Positions 32,266 to 40,447 of a DNA stretch of 64,000 nucleotides are shown here, piece after piece. Made by a program: the position numbers and the translations under genes. The stretch's first letter is position 1. Each line of letters starts with the position of its first letter. This stretch comes from Prauserella marina (lineage in GTDB: Bacteria > Actinomycetota > Actinomycetes > Mycobacteriales > Pseudonocardiaceae), in the NCBI RefSeq assembly GCF_002240355.1, contig NZ_CP016353.1, forward strand, positions 3,460,501-3,524,500, written 5' to 3'. The notes below the pieces were generated by a model. That model saw only the letters and a program-made list of their open reading frames with translations. It did not search any database and had not been told where the DNA came from.

Positions 32266-33936
32266 TCATCGTCGTTCGCTGCCTGACGGCAACAGGGCGC
32301 CGCGGCCGTACCGGCCGAACTCGGCCTCGATCCGGTCGCGGTTCCCGCTGTCGAACGGTTCGAACGTGCGCGAGGAACCGGCGGAGAAGTAGACCGGGTC
32401 CGTGGTGTTCCACGCCGTCTTGCGCAGCACCGCTTTCGCGACCTTGTTGCTTCCCGTCGTCGGAACCTCGGCCACGATCCGGACGAACCGGGGCCGCCAT
32501 TTCGTCCCGAGGTCCGGCTGCTGGTCGAGGAAGTCGGCGAACTCGCCGGGAACGAACTCGGCGCCTTCGCGCAACCGCAGGGCGCACATCACCTGGTCCC
32601 CTGTCCGGGGGTCGGGAACCGCGTAGACGAACGCCTCCGCGATCCGGTTCCAACGCTGGAGAATCCGTTCGACGGGGGCGGCTGAGAAGTTCTCACTGTC
32701 CACCCGCAACCAGTCGGACGAACGGCCCGCGAAGTAGAAGTAGCCTTCGGCGTCGCGGTAGGCGAGATCGCCGGTCCAGAAATCCTCGCCGCGCACGCGC
32801 TCGGCGTGGGCTCCCGGATTGTCGTAGTAGCCCTCGAACGCCGCCGCTTTGCCCACGGCGACGATCTGGCCGACGGCCGCTTCGGCGTTGCGCAACCTGC
32901 CGTACTCGTCGATCTCGGCGCGAGGGCATTCCGCTCCGGTCTCCTCGTTCAGTACTCGCACATCGGCACCGGCCACCGGAAGCCCCAGCGCGTCGGGAGG
33001 GCTTTCCGGCGTGCGGTTGATTCTCAGCACGCCTTCACTGAGCCCGTACCCCTCGGACACCCGGCAGCCGAACCTGGCCGCGAAGCGGGTGATGTCGGGT
33101 ACCGAGGCTTCCGTGCCGAGCGCGAGCTCCAACGTGCTTTCGGCGTCCCGTGGCCCTTCGGGCTGGGCGAGCACATAGGACAGTGCCCTGCCGACGTAGT
33201 TGACGAAGGTGACTCCGTAGCGGTGCACGTCCTCCGCGAATCCGGATGCCGAGAACTTCCTCGCAAGGCACACCGTCGCACCTGCTTTCCACGCGGGCGC
33301 GAGGTTCATCATCGCCGAATTGCCGTGAAACAGCGGCATGCACAGATAGGTCACCGAGGCGCGAGTCAGTTCCGTGCGCGCGGTCAAGCTGTCGGCCAGA
33401 AAACCGAACCTGCCCTGCGTGCAGATCACCGCTTTCGGCGCGCCCGTCGAGCCGGAACTGAACAACAGCAACAGGATCGCGTCGGCCGGGGGAAGCTCGG
33501 CGGGCGGCGGCGCTGACCGATGGCCTGCGAGCAAAGCGGCGTAGTGTTCGCTGTCGATGTCGAGGACCGCCTCGGCCGGCACGCCGTGGTCGACTCCGCC
33601 GAGCAGTCCGTTCATTCGCCGCTCGGTGATCAGCACGGCGCAGTCGGTGTGCCGGATGTCGCGTGCCAGTTCCTCGCCGCGCCTGGTCGGGTTGATCCCG
33701 ACGATCACGTCGCCGCTCAGTGCGGCGGCGCCGATCCAGAACACGTAGTCCGGAACGTTTTCCAGCAGCACGCCGACGTGCGTCTGCCGTCCCGCGACGC
33801 CGAGTTCGCGCAGCAGGGCCGCTCGTTCGGCGCATTCCCGGGTCACCTCGGCCCAGGTCCAGGTCCGGTCGCCGGCTCTGAGCCCGGGGTGGTCGTCTTC
33901 GGCGCGTTCCAGAATGATCTCGGCGAACGTGCTCAT
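32266..33936 (-). CDS. Acyl-CoA synthetase, FadD17-like
   Basis: 556 residues from ATG 33936 (GGAGG about 11 bases upstream). ANL ligase with P-loop LLFSSGSTGAPKAV, CMPLFHGNSAMMNLAPAWKAGAT, LARKFSASGFAEDVHRYGVTFVNYVGRALSYVL, YGLSEGVLRI, hinge FAGRSSDWLRVDSENFSAAPVE and lysine in TGSNKVAKAVL. The KFSAS...YVGKPLSYVL-type block is found in FadD17, a ligase of the steroid side-chain clusters. It is monocistronic between convergent genes and operator 8, 76 bp upstream. Confidence 0.86.
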   Translation of the reverse strand: MSTFAEIILERAEDDHPGLRAGDRTWTWAEVTRECAERAALLRELGVAGRQTHVGVLLENVPDYVFWIGAAALSGDVIVGINPTRRGEELARDIRHTDCAVLITERRMNGLLGGVDHGVPAEAVLDIDSEHYAALLAGHRSAPPPAELPPADAILLLLFSSGSTGAPKAVICTQGRFGFLADSLTARTELTRASVTYLCMPLFHGNSAMMNLAPAWKAGATVCLARKFSASGFAEDVHRYGVTFVNYVGRALSYVLAQPEGPRDAESTLELALGTEASVPDITRFAARFGCRVSEGYGLSEGVLRINRTPESPPDALGLPVAGADVRVLNEETGAECPRAEIDEYGRLRNAEAAVGQIVAVGKAAAFEGYYDNPGAHAERVRGEDFWTGDLAYRDAEGYFYFAGRSSDWLRVDSENFSAAPVERILQRWNRIAEAFVYAVPDPRTGDQVMCALRLREGAEFVPGEFADFLDQQPDLGTKWRPRFVRIVAEVPTTGSNKVAKAVLRKTAWNTTDPVYFSAGSSRTFEPFDSGNRDRIEAEFGRYGRGALLPSGSERR

Positions 33937-34012
33937 CGTCGGCAAACCCTCCGTCGTGACGGTGGCGGCACCGCGTCCCGCCGCGAACCCCTGACAACCC
34001 GAGCAATCCAAG

Positions 34013-34022
34013 CAAGCGCTTG
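34013..34022. promoter_or_regulatory. KstR2-type operator 8 (CAAGCGCTTG)
   Basis: Perfect palindrome, context AGCAAGCGCTTGGC, 76 bp upstream of the minus-strand FadD17-like gene. It is one of two operators in the 236-bp divergent region 33937-34172. Confidence 0.85.
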
Positions 34023-34147
34023 GCCGACGATAAGCAGAGTGGCACCACCAGGTCAAGGACGAGCCCGGGCACGTCAGCGGTTCACGAATCAGGTCCCGCA
34101 GACCGGCAACGGCCTTGCCCGGCCGTTCCGGCTTCCCTACCGTTGAC

Positions 34148-34157
34148 CAAGCGCTTG
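34148..34157. promoter_or_regulatory. KstR2-type operator 9 (CAAGCGCTTG)
   Basis: Perfect palindrome, context ACCAAGCGCTTGAC, only 15 bp upstream of the thioesterase ATG at 34173 and directly before its GGAGGAG ribosome site. Bound repressor would sit at or below the transcription start. Confidence 0.85.
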
Positions 34158-34172
34158 ACCGGAGGAGATGGC

Positions 34173-34814
34173 ATGACCGAGCCGGTACCGGCCGAAGGGG
34201 AAGCCAGCCCAGCCGACCCTCACCTCGCCCCGGAGCCCGCGCCGACGGGGGCCGAAGGGATCGCTCAGCTCGCCGCCGCGGCTCGCAGGGTCGTCGACAC
34301 CGTCGTGCACGCGGACCCGCCAGCCGATGCGGCTCTGCTCGCGGCCAAACTGCACGCGATCGCCGACGAAATCGCGGGCTCCGGGCGGATTTCCCCGCCG
34401 AGGTGGGACAACCCCGAGCACAATCGCGACCACAATCCCGTGACCGGGGCCGCGAACCCCCTCGCTCCCCCGCTGACCGTGTCCGCCGACGGCACCGGCG
34501 GTGTCGTCGGCACCGCCACGCTCGGCTTTCCCTACCAGGGCCCGCCAGGACACGTCCACGGCGGAATCTCGGCGCTGCTGCTCGATCACGTACTCGGCAT
34601 CGCCAACGCCGCCGCGGGACACAGGGCGATGACCGCGTGGCTGCGCGTGTCCTATCACCGGCCGTTGCCGCTGCTCACCGAATGCACCGTGCGGGGCAAG
34701 CGGGTGTCCTCGGAGGGACGCAAGATCAGGGCGACCGGAACCATCTCCACCGGCCATGGCACGCACGTGTCGGCGGAGGGACTGTTCGTCGCCGTCCGGC
34801 CGGACCTCGCGTGA
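34173..34814 (+). CDS. Hotdog-fold thioesterase (PaaI/4HBT type)
   Basis: 213 residues, ATG after GGAGGAG. The N-terminal 75 residues are Pro/Ala rich, with a helical AAARRVVDTVVHADPPADAALLAAKLHAIADEIAGSG. The hotdog domain follows with YQGPPGHVHGGISALLLDHVLGIANAAAG, the PaaI-type motif holding the His-Gly and Asp active-site residues. It probably hydrolyses CoA thioesters, perhaps to release CoA from blocked steroid intermediates (inference). It is the first gene of a five-gene unit; the next gene overlaps its stop (TGATG). Confidence 0.86.
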   Translation: MTEPVPAEGEASPADPHLAPEPAPTGAEGIAQLAAAARRVVDTVVHADPPADAALLAAKLHAIADEIAGSGRISPPRWDNPEHNRDHNPVTGAANPLAPPLTVSADGTGGVVGTATLGFPYQGPPGHVHGGISALLLDHVLGIANAAAGHRAMTAWLRVSYHRPLPLLTECTVRGKRVSSEGRKIRATGTISTGHGTHVSAEGLFVAVRPDLA

Positions 34815-35863
34815 TGGAACTCGTCACGACGCTGCCCGCCGACACCCCGCTGCACGACGTCGGCACACGCGTTCGCAGGATCGAGGCGCTCGGGTTCGAC
34901 ACCGTGCACATCCCGGAGACGGTGCACGACTCGCTGTCCGTCGCGTTGCTGGCGCTCGAACACAGCACCACCCTCACCGTGCGGACCAGCATGACCCTCG
35001 CGTTCCCGCGCAGTCCCATGGTCACCGCCTACGCGGCGTGGGACCTCGCCCGGTTCTCAGGCGGCCGGTTCCAGCTCGGCCTCGCCAGCCAAGTCAGGGG
35101 CAACATCGTGGGCCGGTTTTCCGTGCCGTGGTCGCGGCCTTCGCCGTGGCTCGCCGACTACATCGGGGCTCTGCGGGCGATTTTCGCGGCGTTCACCACC
35201 GGCGAACCACTCGACTACCACGGCAGTCACTTCCGCTTCGACCGCCTGCAACCCTACTTCAACCCCGGACCGGCTTCCATGGCCGCGCCGCCGATCTGGA
35301 CCGGCGGCGTCAACAGGAGAATGTGCCTCGTCGCGGGCGCGCACGCCGACGGTTACGTCTCACACGCCACCAATTCCCATCCCCGTTTCCTGCGTGGCAC
35401 AACACTTCCCGCGCTCGCCGAAGGAGCGTCCTCGGCTGGCCGATCCGACGGCGGTCCACGCGTCGTGGTGGTGCCGTTCTGCGTGACCGGAGCGGACAAG
35501 ACCACATTGGACGCGTCGCGCGAACTCGTGCGGCGCGAACTGGCTTTCCTGTACTCGACTCCCGCCTACCGCCCGACGCTCTCGATGCTCGGTCACGAAC
35601 AACTCGGTGCGCGGCTCACCGAACTGGTCGGCCAGCGGCGCTGGCAACGGCTTTCCTCCGTCCTCACCGACGAGGTCCTTTCCGGTCTCGTCCCGGAAGC
35701 AGGCTTCGCCGAACTGCCCGACGTACTTCACGAATGGTACGGCGGACTGTGCGAAGGGCTCGCCATCCGGCTCCCCGAAGACCCCGCCGACGACGCGAGA
35801 TTCGCGGGCGTGCTGGAGTCCATCAAGGACATTCCGACGCGCCACGACCACCCGGCCACATAA
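34814..35863 (+). CDS. LLM-class F420-dependent oxidoreductase (first of the operon)
   Basis: 349 residues from the ATG overlapping the thioesterase stop. Luciferase-like TIM barrel: VRRIEALGFDTVHIPETVHDS, LTVRTSMTLAFPRSPMVTAYAAWDLARFSGGRFQLGLASQVRGN and PIWTGGVNRRMCLVAGAHADGYVSHATNS. This pattern (SQVxGN after the strand) belongs to the F420-binding LLM subfamily. The likely reaction is hydride transfer from reduced F420, or oxidation, on a steroid-derived ketone or enoyl compound; the substrate is unknown. Confidence 0.87.
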   Translation: MELVTTLPADTPLHDVGTRVRRIEALGFDTVHIPETVHDSLSVALLALEHSTTLTVRTSMTLAFPRSPMVTAYAAWDLARFSGGRFQLGLASQVRGNIVGRFSVPWSRPSPWLADYIGALRAIFAAFTTGEPLDYHGSHFRFDRLQPYFNPGPASMAAPPIWTGGVNRRMCLVAGAHADGYVSHATNSHPRFLRGTTLPALAEGASSAGRSDGGPRVVVVPFCVTGADKTTLDASRELVRRELAFLYSTPAYRPTLSMLGHEQLGARLTELVGQRRWQRLSSVLTDEVLSGLVPEAGFAELPDVLHEWYGGLCEGLAIRLPEDPADDARFAGVLESIKDIPTRHDHPAT

Positions 35864-35886
35864 GCACGATCGGCGAAAGGAAAGTC

Positions 35887-36777
35887 ATGCGCTTCGGACT
35901 GCTCAGTCCCGTCGTCGTCCAGCTTCCCGGTTCCGCCGCGCCGTGGGAGGCCGACGCGGGCGCCGAGGACCTGGTGGTGGTAGCCGAGCACGCCGACCTG
36001 CTCGGCTACCACCACCTGACGTGCAGCGAGCACGTCGGCGTTCCCCCCGATGTCGCGGCGTCACGCGGCTCGGTCTACTGGGATCCGCTGGCGACGCTGA
36101 GCTATCTCGCGGCCAGGACGCGGCACATCCGGCTGGTCACCAACGTTCTGGTACTCGGCTATCACCATCCGCTCGCGCTGGCGAAGTCCTACGGGACACT
36201 CGACCTGCTCAGCGGCGGCCGGGTCGTGCTCGGCGTCGGGGTCGGCTCGCTGCGCGAGGAATTCGACCTGCTCGGCGCGTCGTTCGGCGAAAGGGGCGAA
36301 CGGGCCGACGACGCGTTGCGCGCGCTGCGCGTGGCGTGGGGACGGCGCCGGCCGCGCTATCACGGCCACCACTACACCTTCGACGACGTCGTCGTGACAC
36401 CCTGCGCTCCACGCGAGGACGTGTCCTTCTGGGTCGGCGGGCGCACCCGGCGTTCCTTGCGCAGGGCCGTGGAGCTGGGCGAGGGCTGGATGCCGTTCGG
36501 GCTTGCGCCCGAGCGTGTTCGCGCGCTGCTCGGCACGGTCGAGCCGCCGGCGGGATTCGACGTCGTGCTGCACACCGGCGCGCTCGACCCGCTCGGCGAT
36601 CCCGAGGCGACCCTGCGCGCCGTGACCGAGACGCGGCTGGCAGGCGCGACGATGCTCAACGCGAGCTTCGTCCACCACGACCGCGAACACCTGCTGGCAC
36701 AGCTCACCGCGCTCACCGAACTGTTTCCCTCGGCGGGCTGGGCTCGCACGACGCGCGCGATTCAGGAGGTTCCATGA
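35887..36777 (+). CDS. LLM-class F420-dependent oxidoreductase (second)
   Basis: 296 residues. TIM-barrel segments AEHADLLGYHHLTCSEHVGVPPDV, DPLATLSYLAARTRHIRLVTNVLVLGYHHPLALAKSYGTLDLLSGGR and GVGVGSLREEFDLLGASF define an LLM F420 oxidoreductase. It is closely similar to the enzyme at 37280, so the two are duplicates separated by a SnoaL-like gene. Its stop overlaps that gene's start (ATGA). Substrate unknown. Confidence 0.88.
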   Translation: MRFGLLSPVVVQLPGSAAPWEADAGAEDLVVVAEHADLLGYHHLTCSEHVGVPPDVAASRGSVYWDPLATLSYLAARTRHIRLVTNVLVLGYHHPLALAKSYGTLDLLSGGRVVLGVGVGSLREEFDLLGASFGERGERADDALRALRVAWGRRRPRYHGHHYTFDDVVVTPCAPREDVSFWVGGRTRRSLRRAVELGEGWMPFGLAPERVRALLGTVEPPAGFDVVLHTGALDPLGDPEATLRAVTETRLAGATMLNASFVHHDREHLLAQLTALTELFPSAGWARTTRAIQEVP

Positions 36778-37271
36778 CCAGCACCGAAAACCGGCTCGCC
36801 GCACTGGAGCGGCGGTTGCGCGAGGCAGAGGACCGGCTCGCGCTGCTGCACATCGTGGCGAGTTACGGGCCCGCCGTCGACAGCGGTTCCGCCGAGGTCG
36901 TGGCCGCGATGTGGACCGAGGACGGCAGCTACGATTCGGATCCCGCCGTTTTCGAAGGCAGGCGCGAAATCGCGGCGATGGTTCTCGGCACGCGGCATCA
37001 GGGCCTCATCGGCTCCGGCGCGGCACATCTCCTCGGTATCCCGCACATCGCGCTCGACGGCGACGAGGCCGTGGTCACCACCTCGCAACTCGTGCTCCGC
37101 GACAAGGACGGGCAGGGATTCCGCGTCGCGCGCACCGGCGTCAACCGGTGGGAGTTCGTACGCACCAGCGAAGGCTGGAAGGTGCGCGATCGGGTCAACC
37201 GGCAACTCGACGGCGGCGCGAGGGGACGGGCGCTCGCGGCGAGCGCGGTCGATCCCGCGCCGGAAAGTTGA
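36774..37271 (+). CDS. SnoaL-like (NTF2 fold) protein with N-terminal coiled coil
   Basis: 165 residues. The first about 25 residues (ENRLAALERRLREAEDRLALLHIV) form a heptad-like helix, followed by a SnoaL_4 domain (ASYGPAVDSGSAEVVAAMWTEDGSYDSDPAVFEGRREIAAMV, then AHLLGIPHIALDGDEAVVTT and VNRWEFVRTSEGWKVRDRVNRQLDG). Proteins of this form often accompany LLM or SDR genes in steroid and terpenoid clusters. It is translationally coupled to the LLM gene upstream. Function unknown. Confidence 0.82.
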   Translation: MTSTENRLAALERRLREAEDRLALLHIVASYGPAVDSGSAEVVAAMWTEDGSYDSDPAVFEGRREIAAMVLGTRHQGLIGSGAAHLLGIPHIALDGDEAVVTTSQLVLRDKDGQGFRVARTGVNRWEFVRTSEGWKVRDRVNRQLDGGARGRALAASAVDPAPES

Positions 37272-37279
37272 GCGGCATC

Positions 37280-38137
37280 ATGCGCTGCGGGATCAGCACA
37301 CCCATCGTCACCCTCGCCGGCCGACGACCCGAATGGGAGCACGCGGCGGGACTGCCCGAGGTGTCCACCGTGGCAAGGACGGCCGACCGGCTCGGCTTCG
37401 AATTCCTGACCTGTCCGGACCACGTCGCCGTCCCGCCGGGGCTGGCAAGAGGCGAACGGTTCTACGATCCGCTGGCTACCTTCTCCTATCTTGCCGCGCT
37501 CACCGAGCGCATCCGGTTTCTCCCGTATGTGCTCGTGCTGCCCTTCTACCATCCGCTGGAACTGGCGAAACGCTACGGAACGCTCGACCTGCTCAGCGGC
37601 GGCAGGCTGACGCTCGGCCTCGGTATCGGCAACCTGCGCGAGGAGTTCGACCTGCTCGGTGTCCCCTTCGGCGATCGGGGACCGCGAGCCGACGACGCGC
37701 TCCGCGCGCTGCGGGCGAGCCTGTCCGGCGGCGTCGTGAGTTACCACGGCCCCTACTACGACTTCGCCGACCTGGTCATCGATCCGCACGCCGTCCAGGA
37801 GCGGGTGCCGCTGTGGATCGGAGGGCACAGCGAACGCGCCCTTCGCCGCGCCATCACTCTGGCCGATGGCTGGGCGCCCGCCCCGGTCCAATTCAGAGGA
37901 CCGGACGCCACGCGGCTGAAGGACATGCTCACCCGCGCCGAAGCGCCCAGCGGATTCGACGTCGTGATGTCGCCGCAACGCCCGCTCGACCCCATGACCG
38001 AACCCGAGGCGACGTGTGAGGCCGTGCACGCCGCCGCAGAGGCCGGAGCCACCGTGCTCAATCTCAGCGTGCGCCACCGCAGTCTCGACCACTACCTCGA
38101 ACAACTCACCGCGTTCGCCGAACTTCCCGCGAGCTGA
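37280..38137 (+). CDS. LLM-class F420-dependent oxidoreductase (third)
   Basis: 285 residues, ATG 37280; a longer open frame upstream overlaps the SnoaL gene and was rejected. The blocks RTADRLGFEFLTCPDHVAVPPGL, DPLATFSYLAALTERIRFLPYVLVLPFYHPLELAKRYGTLDLLSGGR and GLGIGNLREEFDLLGVPFGDRGPRADDALRALR are near copies of those in the enzyme at 35887. It is the last gene of the operator-9 unit and converges, without a gap, with the SDR at 38138. Confidence 0.88.
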   Translation: MRCGISTPIVTLAGRRPEWEHAAGLPEVSTVARTADRLGFEFLTCPDHVAVPPGLARGERFYDPLATFSYLAALTERIRFLPYVLVLPFYHPLELAKRYGTLDLLSGGRLTLGLGIGNLREEFDLLGVPFGDRGPRADDALRALRASLSGGVVSYHGPYYDFADLVIDPHAVQERVPLWIGGHSERALRRAITLADGWAPAPVQFRGPDATRLKDMLTRAEAPSGFDVVMSPQRPLDPMTEPEATCEAVHAAAEAGATVLNLSVRHRSLDHYLEQLTAFAELPAS

Positions 38138-38992
38138 TCACGCCTCGTTGGGCATGTTCGTCCAGCCCTTGCGGTCCGCTCGCGCGTACCAGCCCGAGGC
38201 CGCGAGCGTGCCCCCGTCGACGGGAACGGTGTGCCCGGTGACGAAACCGGCGTCGTCGGACACCAGGAACTCCACGACCGCGGCGTAGTCGTCGGGCCGC
38301 CCGAACCGACCGGCGGGGATCCAGGTCCTGATCAGATCCGGGTCGCGACCTTTGAGCATTGCCGCGGCAGGGGTCTGCGGAGTGTCGGCGAGATCGGGGG
38401 CGATCGCGTTGACCCGCACCCCGTACTGGGCGACGTCCACGGCGAGACTCTTCGTGAACGCGCTGACCCCGGCGTTGAAGGCCGAGTAGACAGGCGCGAA
38501 CGGGATACCCCTGAACGCCTCGACGGTGGAGTTGTTCACGATCGCGCCTGTCCCGCGCTCGACCATCGCGGGCAGCAGCGCCTGGCACATCCGCATGACG
38601 TGCAGCAGGTTCAGTTCGTACAGCTGATGCCACTGCTGCTCGGTGCTGTGCAGGAAAGTCCTCGCCGCGGGCCGGAAGTCGCCGACGTTGTTCACCAGGA
38701 TGTCCACCCCGCCACCCGCGAGGTCCAGCGCGGTCGCGCTCACCCTGGCGACGGTCGCCTTCTCTCTGATGTCACCCGCCACGACGACGCACCGGCCGCC
38801 CTTCGTGTCGATGTCCGCGCGGGTCTCCTCGGCCGCCTCGGCGGAGATGTCGTTGAGGACGAGCAGCGCTCCCGACGCGGCGAGCCTGCGGCTGATGCCG
38901 CCGCCGATACCGAGTGCTCCCCCGGTGACGACCGCGACCTTGCCCGTGAGGTGGCTCGCGCTCCGGGGTGTCCTTTCGTGGCTCGCCGCCAT
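38138..38992 (-). CDS. Short-chain dehydrogenase-like protein with Asn in place of the catalytic lysine
   Basis: 284 residues. TGGALGIGGGISRRLAASG and NNVGDFRPAARTF are normal SDR features. The active-site stretch reads FAPVYSAFNAGVSAF: tyrosine 169 is kept but the position four later, normally lysine, is asparagine 173. A tail (SGWYARADRKGWTNMPNEA) extends beyond the usual end. It overlaps the SnoaL-like gene upstream by one base (TGATG). It may be a divergent SDR branch of steroid clusters rather than a dead enzyme. Confidence 0.84.
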   Translation of the reverse strand: MAASHERTPRSASHLTGKVAVVTGGALGIGGGISRRLAASGALLVLNDISAEAAEETRADIDTKGGRCVVVAGDIREKATVARVSATALDLAGGGVDILVNNVGDFRPAARTFLHSTEQQWHQLYELNLLHVMRMCQALLPAMVERGTGAIVNNSTVEAFRGIPFAPVYSAFNAGVSAFTKSLAVDVAQYGVRVNAIAPDLADTPQTPAAAMLKGRDPDLIRTWIPAGRFGRPDDYAAVVEFLVSDDAGFVTGHTVPVDGGTLAASGWYARADRKGWTNMPNEA

Positions 38993-39477
38993 CAGTGCCG
39001 CCTCCTGTCTCCCCCGCCCTGCCTGTGCAGGCGCACGGGCCGGGTTTCGATCCAGTCGATGTCCAGTTGCCTGGTGTGGAATCGCCAGCCACCGGGGTCA
39101 CGCCGGTACCGGTCGCGGTAGTGCACGTGCCAGATCAGGTCGCGGCTTTGGCCGTCCGGCCGGTCCGTGACGTGCGAAGCGGTACCGGTGACCGTGCCGC
39201 TCGCGGTGCCTGTCGCGGGTTGTTCGTCGATGACATGGCCGAGGACGGCGTGCTCGGTGACAGGGATGTCGTGCAGCGCGGCCAGCGCGAACCCGATCCG
39301 CGCGTGCCCCTCGTGCCGGGTGGTGGCCGCGAGGCTCGCCGGCGGCTCGGGAAGCACAAGAACGCCGTCCTCGGTGAACAGCCCGGCGAGCGCGTCCAGG
39401 TCACGCCGGTCGGCGTAGAGGGCGTAGCGTGCCGCGAGGTCGAGCAGGTCGAGACGGTCGCGTTCGGACAGCCTCAC
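38992..39477 (-). CDS. SnoaL-like (NTF2 fold) protein
   Basis: 161 residues, GTG start overlapping the LLM stop (GTGA). N-terminal SERDRLDLLDLAARYALYADRRDLDALAGLFTEDGVLVLPEPP and later HAVLGHVIDEQPATGTASGTVTGTASHV and HYRDRYRRDPGGWRFHTRQLDIDWIETRPV are typical SnoaL_4 elements with the C-terminal strand pair. It lies between an LLM enzyme and an SDR, the third LLM/SDR/SnoaL grouping of the region. No reaction can be assigned. Confidence 0.82.
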   Translation of the reverse strand: MRLSERDRLDLLDLAARYALYADRRDLDALAGLFTEDGVLVLPEPPASLAATTRHEGHARIGFALAALHDIPVTEHAVLGHVIDEQPATGTASGTVTGTASHVTDRPDGQSRDLIWHVHYRDRYRRDPGGWRFHTRQLDIDWIETRPVRLHRQGGGDRRRH

Positions 39478-40355
39478 GCCGCGATCCCCACGCGTCGCGC
39501 GCAGGCCGACAGTTCGTCCTTCGCCTCGGCGAGATCGGCGGTCGGGGCGGGGCTCAACAGCAACCGGGTCGCCCCCATCGCGGCCATGCGCTGGGCCTTG
39601 TCCTTCGTGATCCGGCCGACGGCGTGACCGAGCGTGAGTTCGAGCCGACCCGGGTCGCGCCCCGCCGTGGCCGCCTCCGCGCGCATCAGCTCGACCAGCC
39701 CGCGCAGCTCGGCACCGGCGACGCCCAGCGGCTGAAGGCCGTCACCTCGGCGGCCCGCTCTCCTTGCCGCAGCCGGGGAGTGTCCGCCGATGTGCAGTGG
39801 CACGCCGCCGGGCCGGGCGGGCTTCGGGTAGCTCATCGCGCCGTCGAAGTGGAAGAACTCGCCGTGGTGACTCGCCCCTTCCGGGGTGTCGGTCCAGAGC
39901 GCGCGCAGCACGTCGATCTGCTCGTCGGCCCTCCTGCCTCGGGTCGCGAAGTCGGTGCCGCACGCTTCGATCTCCTCGCGCATCCAGCCGACGCCGAGGC
40001 ACAGCCTGAGCCGTCCGCCCGACAGGGCGTCCACCGTCGCGGCGCGTTTGGCGAGCACGACCGGGTGGTGGTTGGGCAGGACGAGTACGCCCGTCGCGAG
40101 ACCTATCGTGCTGGTGCGCGCGGCGAGGAAGGCGAGCAGGTCGAGCGGATCAGGGATGCGGCAGTCGTCGGCCAGCTCCATGCGGCCCGTGTCGGCGTAG
40201 GGGTACACGCTGGTGTAGCGGCTCATGACCACGGTGTGCTCGACAACGACGACGGACTCGAAACCGCAGGCTTCCGCGTGCAGGGCGAACTCGCCGATCC
40301 AGGCCGGATCCGCGGTGGTGTCGGCCGAGACCGGGGCCAGTACCGCGTACTTCAC
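39474..40355 (-). CDS. LLM-class F420-dependent oxidoreductase (fourth)
   Basis: 293 residues from GTG 40355, which has GGAGG six bases upstream. The ATG at 40361 directly abuts that GGAGG and is less likely. LLM features: HAEACGFESVVVVEHTVVMSRYTSVYPY, TIGLATGVLVLPNHHPVVLAKRAATVDALSGGRLRLCLGVGWMREE and VPLHIGGHSPAAARRAGRRGDG. The GVGWMREE motif is common to actinobacterial F420 LLM enzymes. It leads an LLM-SnoaL-SDR operon behind the degenerate operator at 40381. Substrate unknown. Confidence 0.87.
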   Translation of the reverse strand: MKYAVLAPVSADTTADPAWIGEFALHAEACGFESVVVVEHTVVMSRYTSVYPYADTGRMELADDCRIPDPLDLLAFLAARTSTIGLATGVLVLPNHHPVVLAKRAATVDALSGGRLRLCLGVGWMREEIEACGTDFATRGRRADEQIDVLRALWTDTPEGASHHGEFFHFDGAMSYPKPARPGGVPLHIGGHSPAAARRAGRRGDGLQPLGVAGAELRGLVELMRAEAATAGRDPGRLELTLGHAVGRITKDKAQRMAAMGATRLLLSPAPTADLAEAKDELSACARRVGIAA

Positions 40356-40380
40356 GTACATCCTCCTTCCCGTCGCCTAC

Positions 40381-40390
40381 CAAGCATTTG
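40381..40390. promoter_or_regulatory. Degenerate KstR2-type operator 10 (CAAGCATTTG)
   Basis: Two mismatches from CAAGCGCTTG. The surrounding dyad CCAAGC-ATTT-GCTTGG (40380-40395) is itself symmetrical with a four-base spacer. It lies 26 bp upstream of the minus-strand LLM operon, the same place as operator 1. It could be a weak KstR2 site or a site for the other TetR paralogue. Confidence 0.55.
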
Positions 40391-40447
40391 CTTGGCAGAC
40401 GATGGGAAGGTTACCAGTGCGGGCGCGAGGAAGGCCAGACTTGGCAA

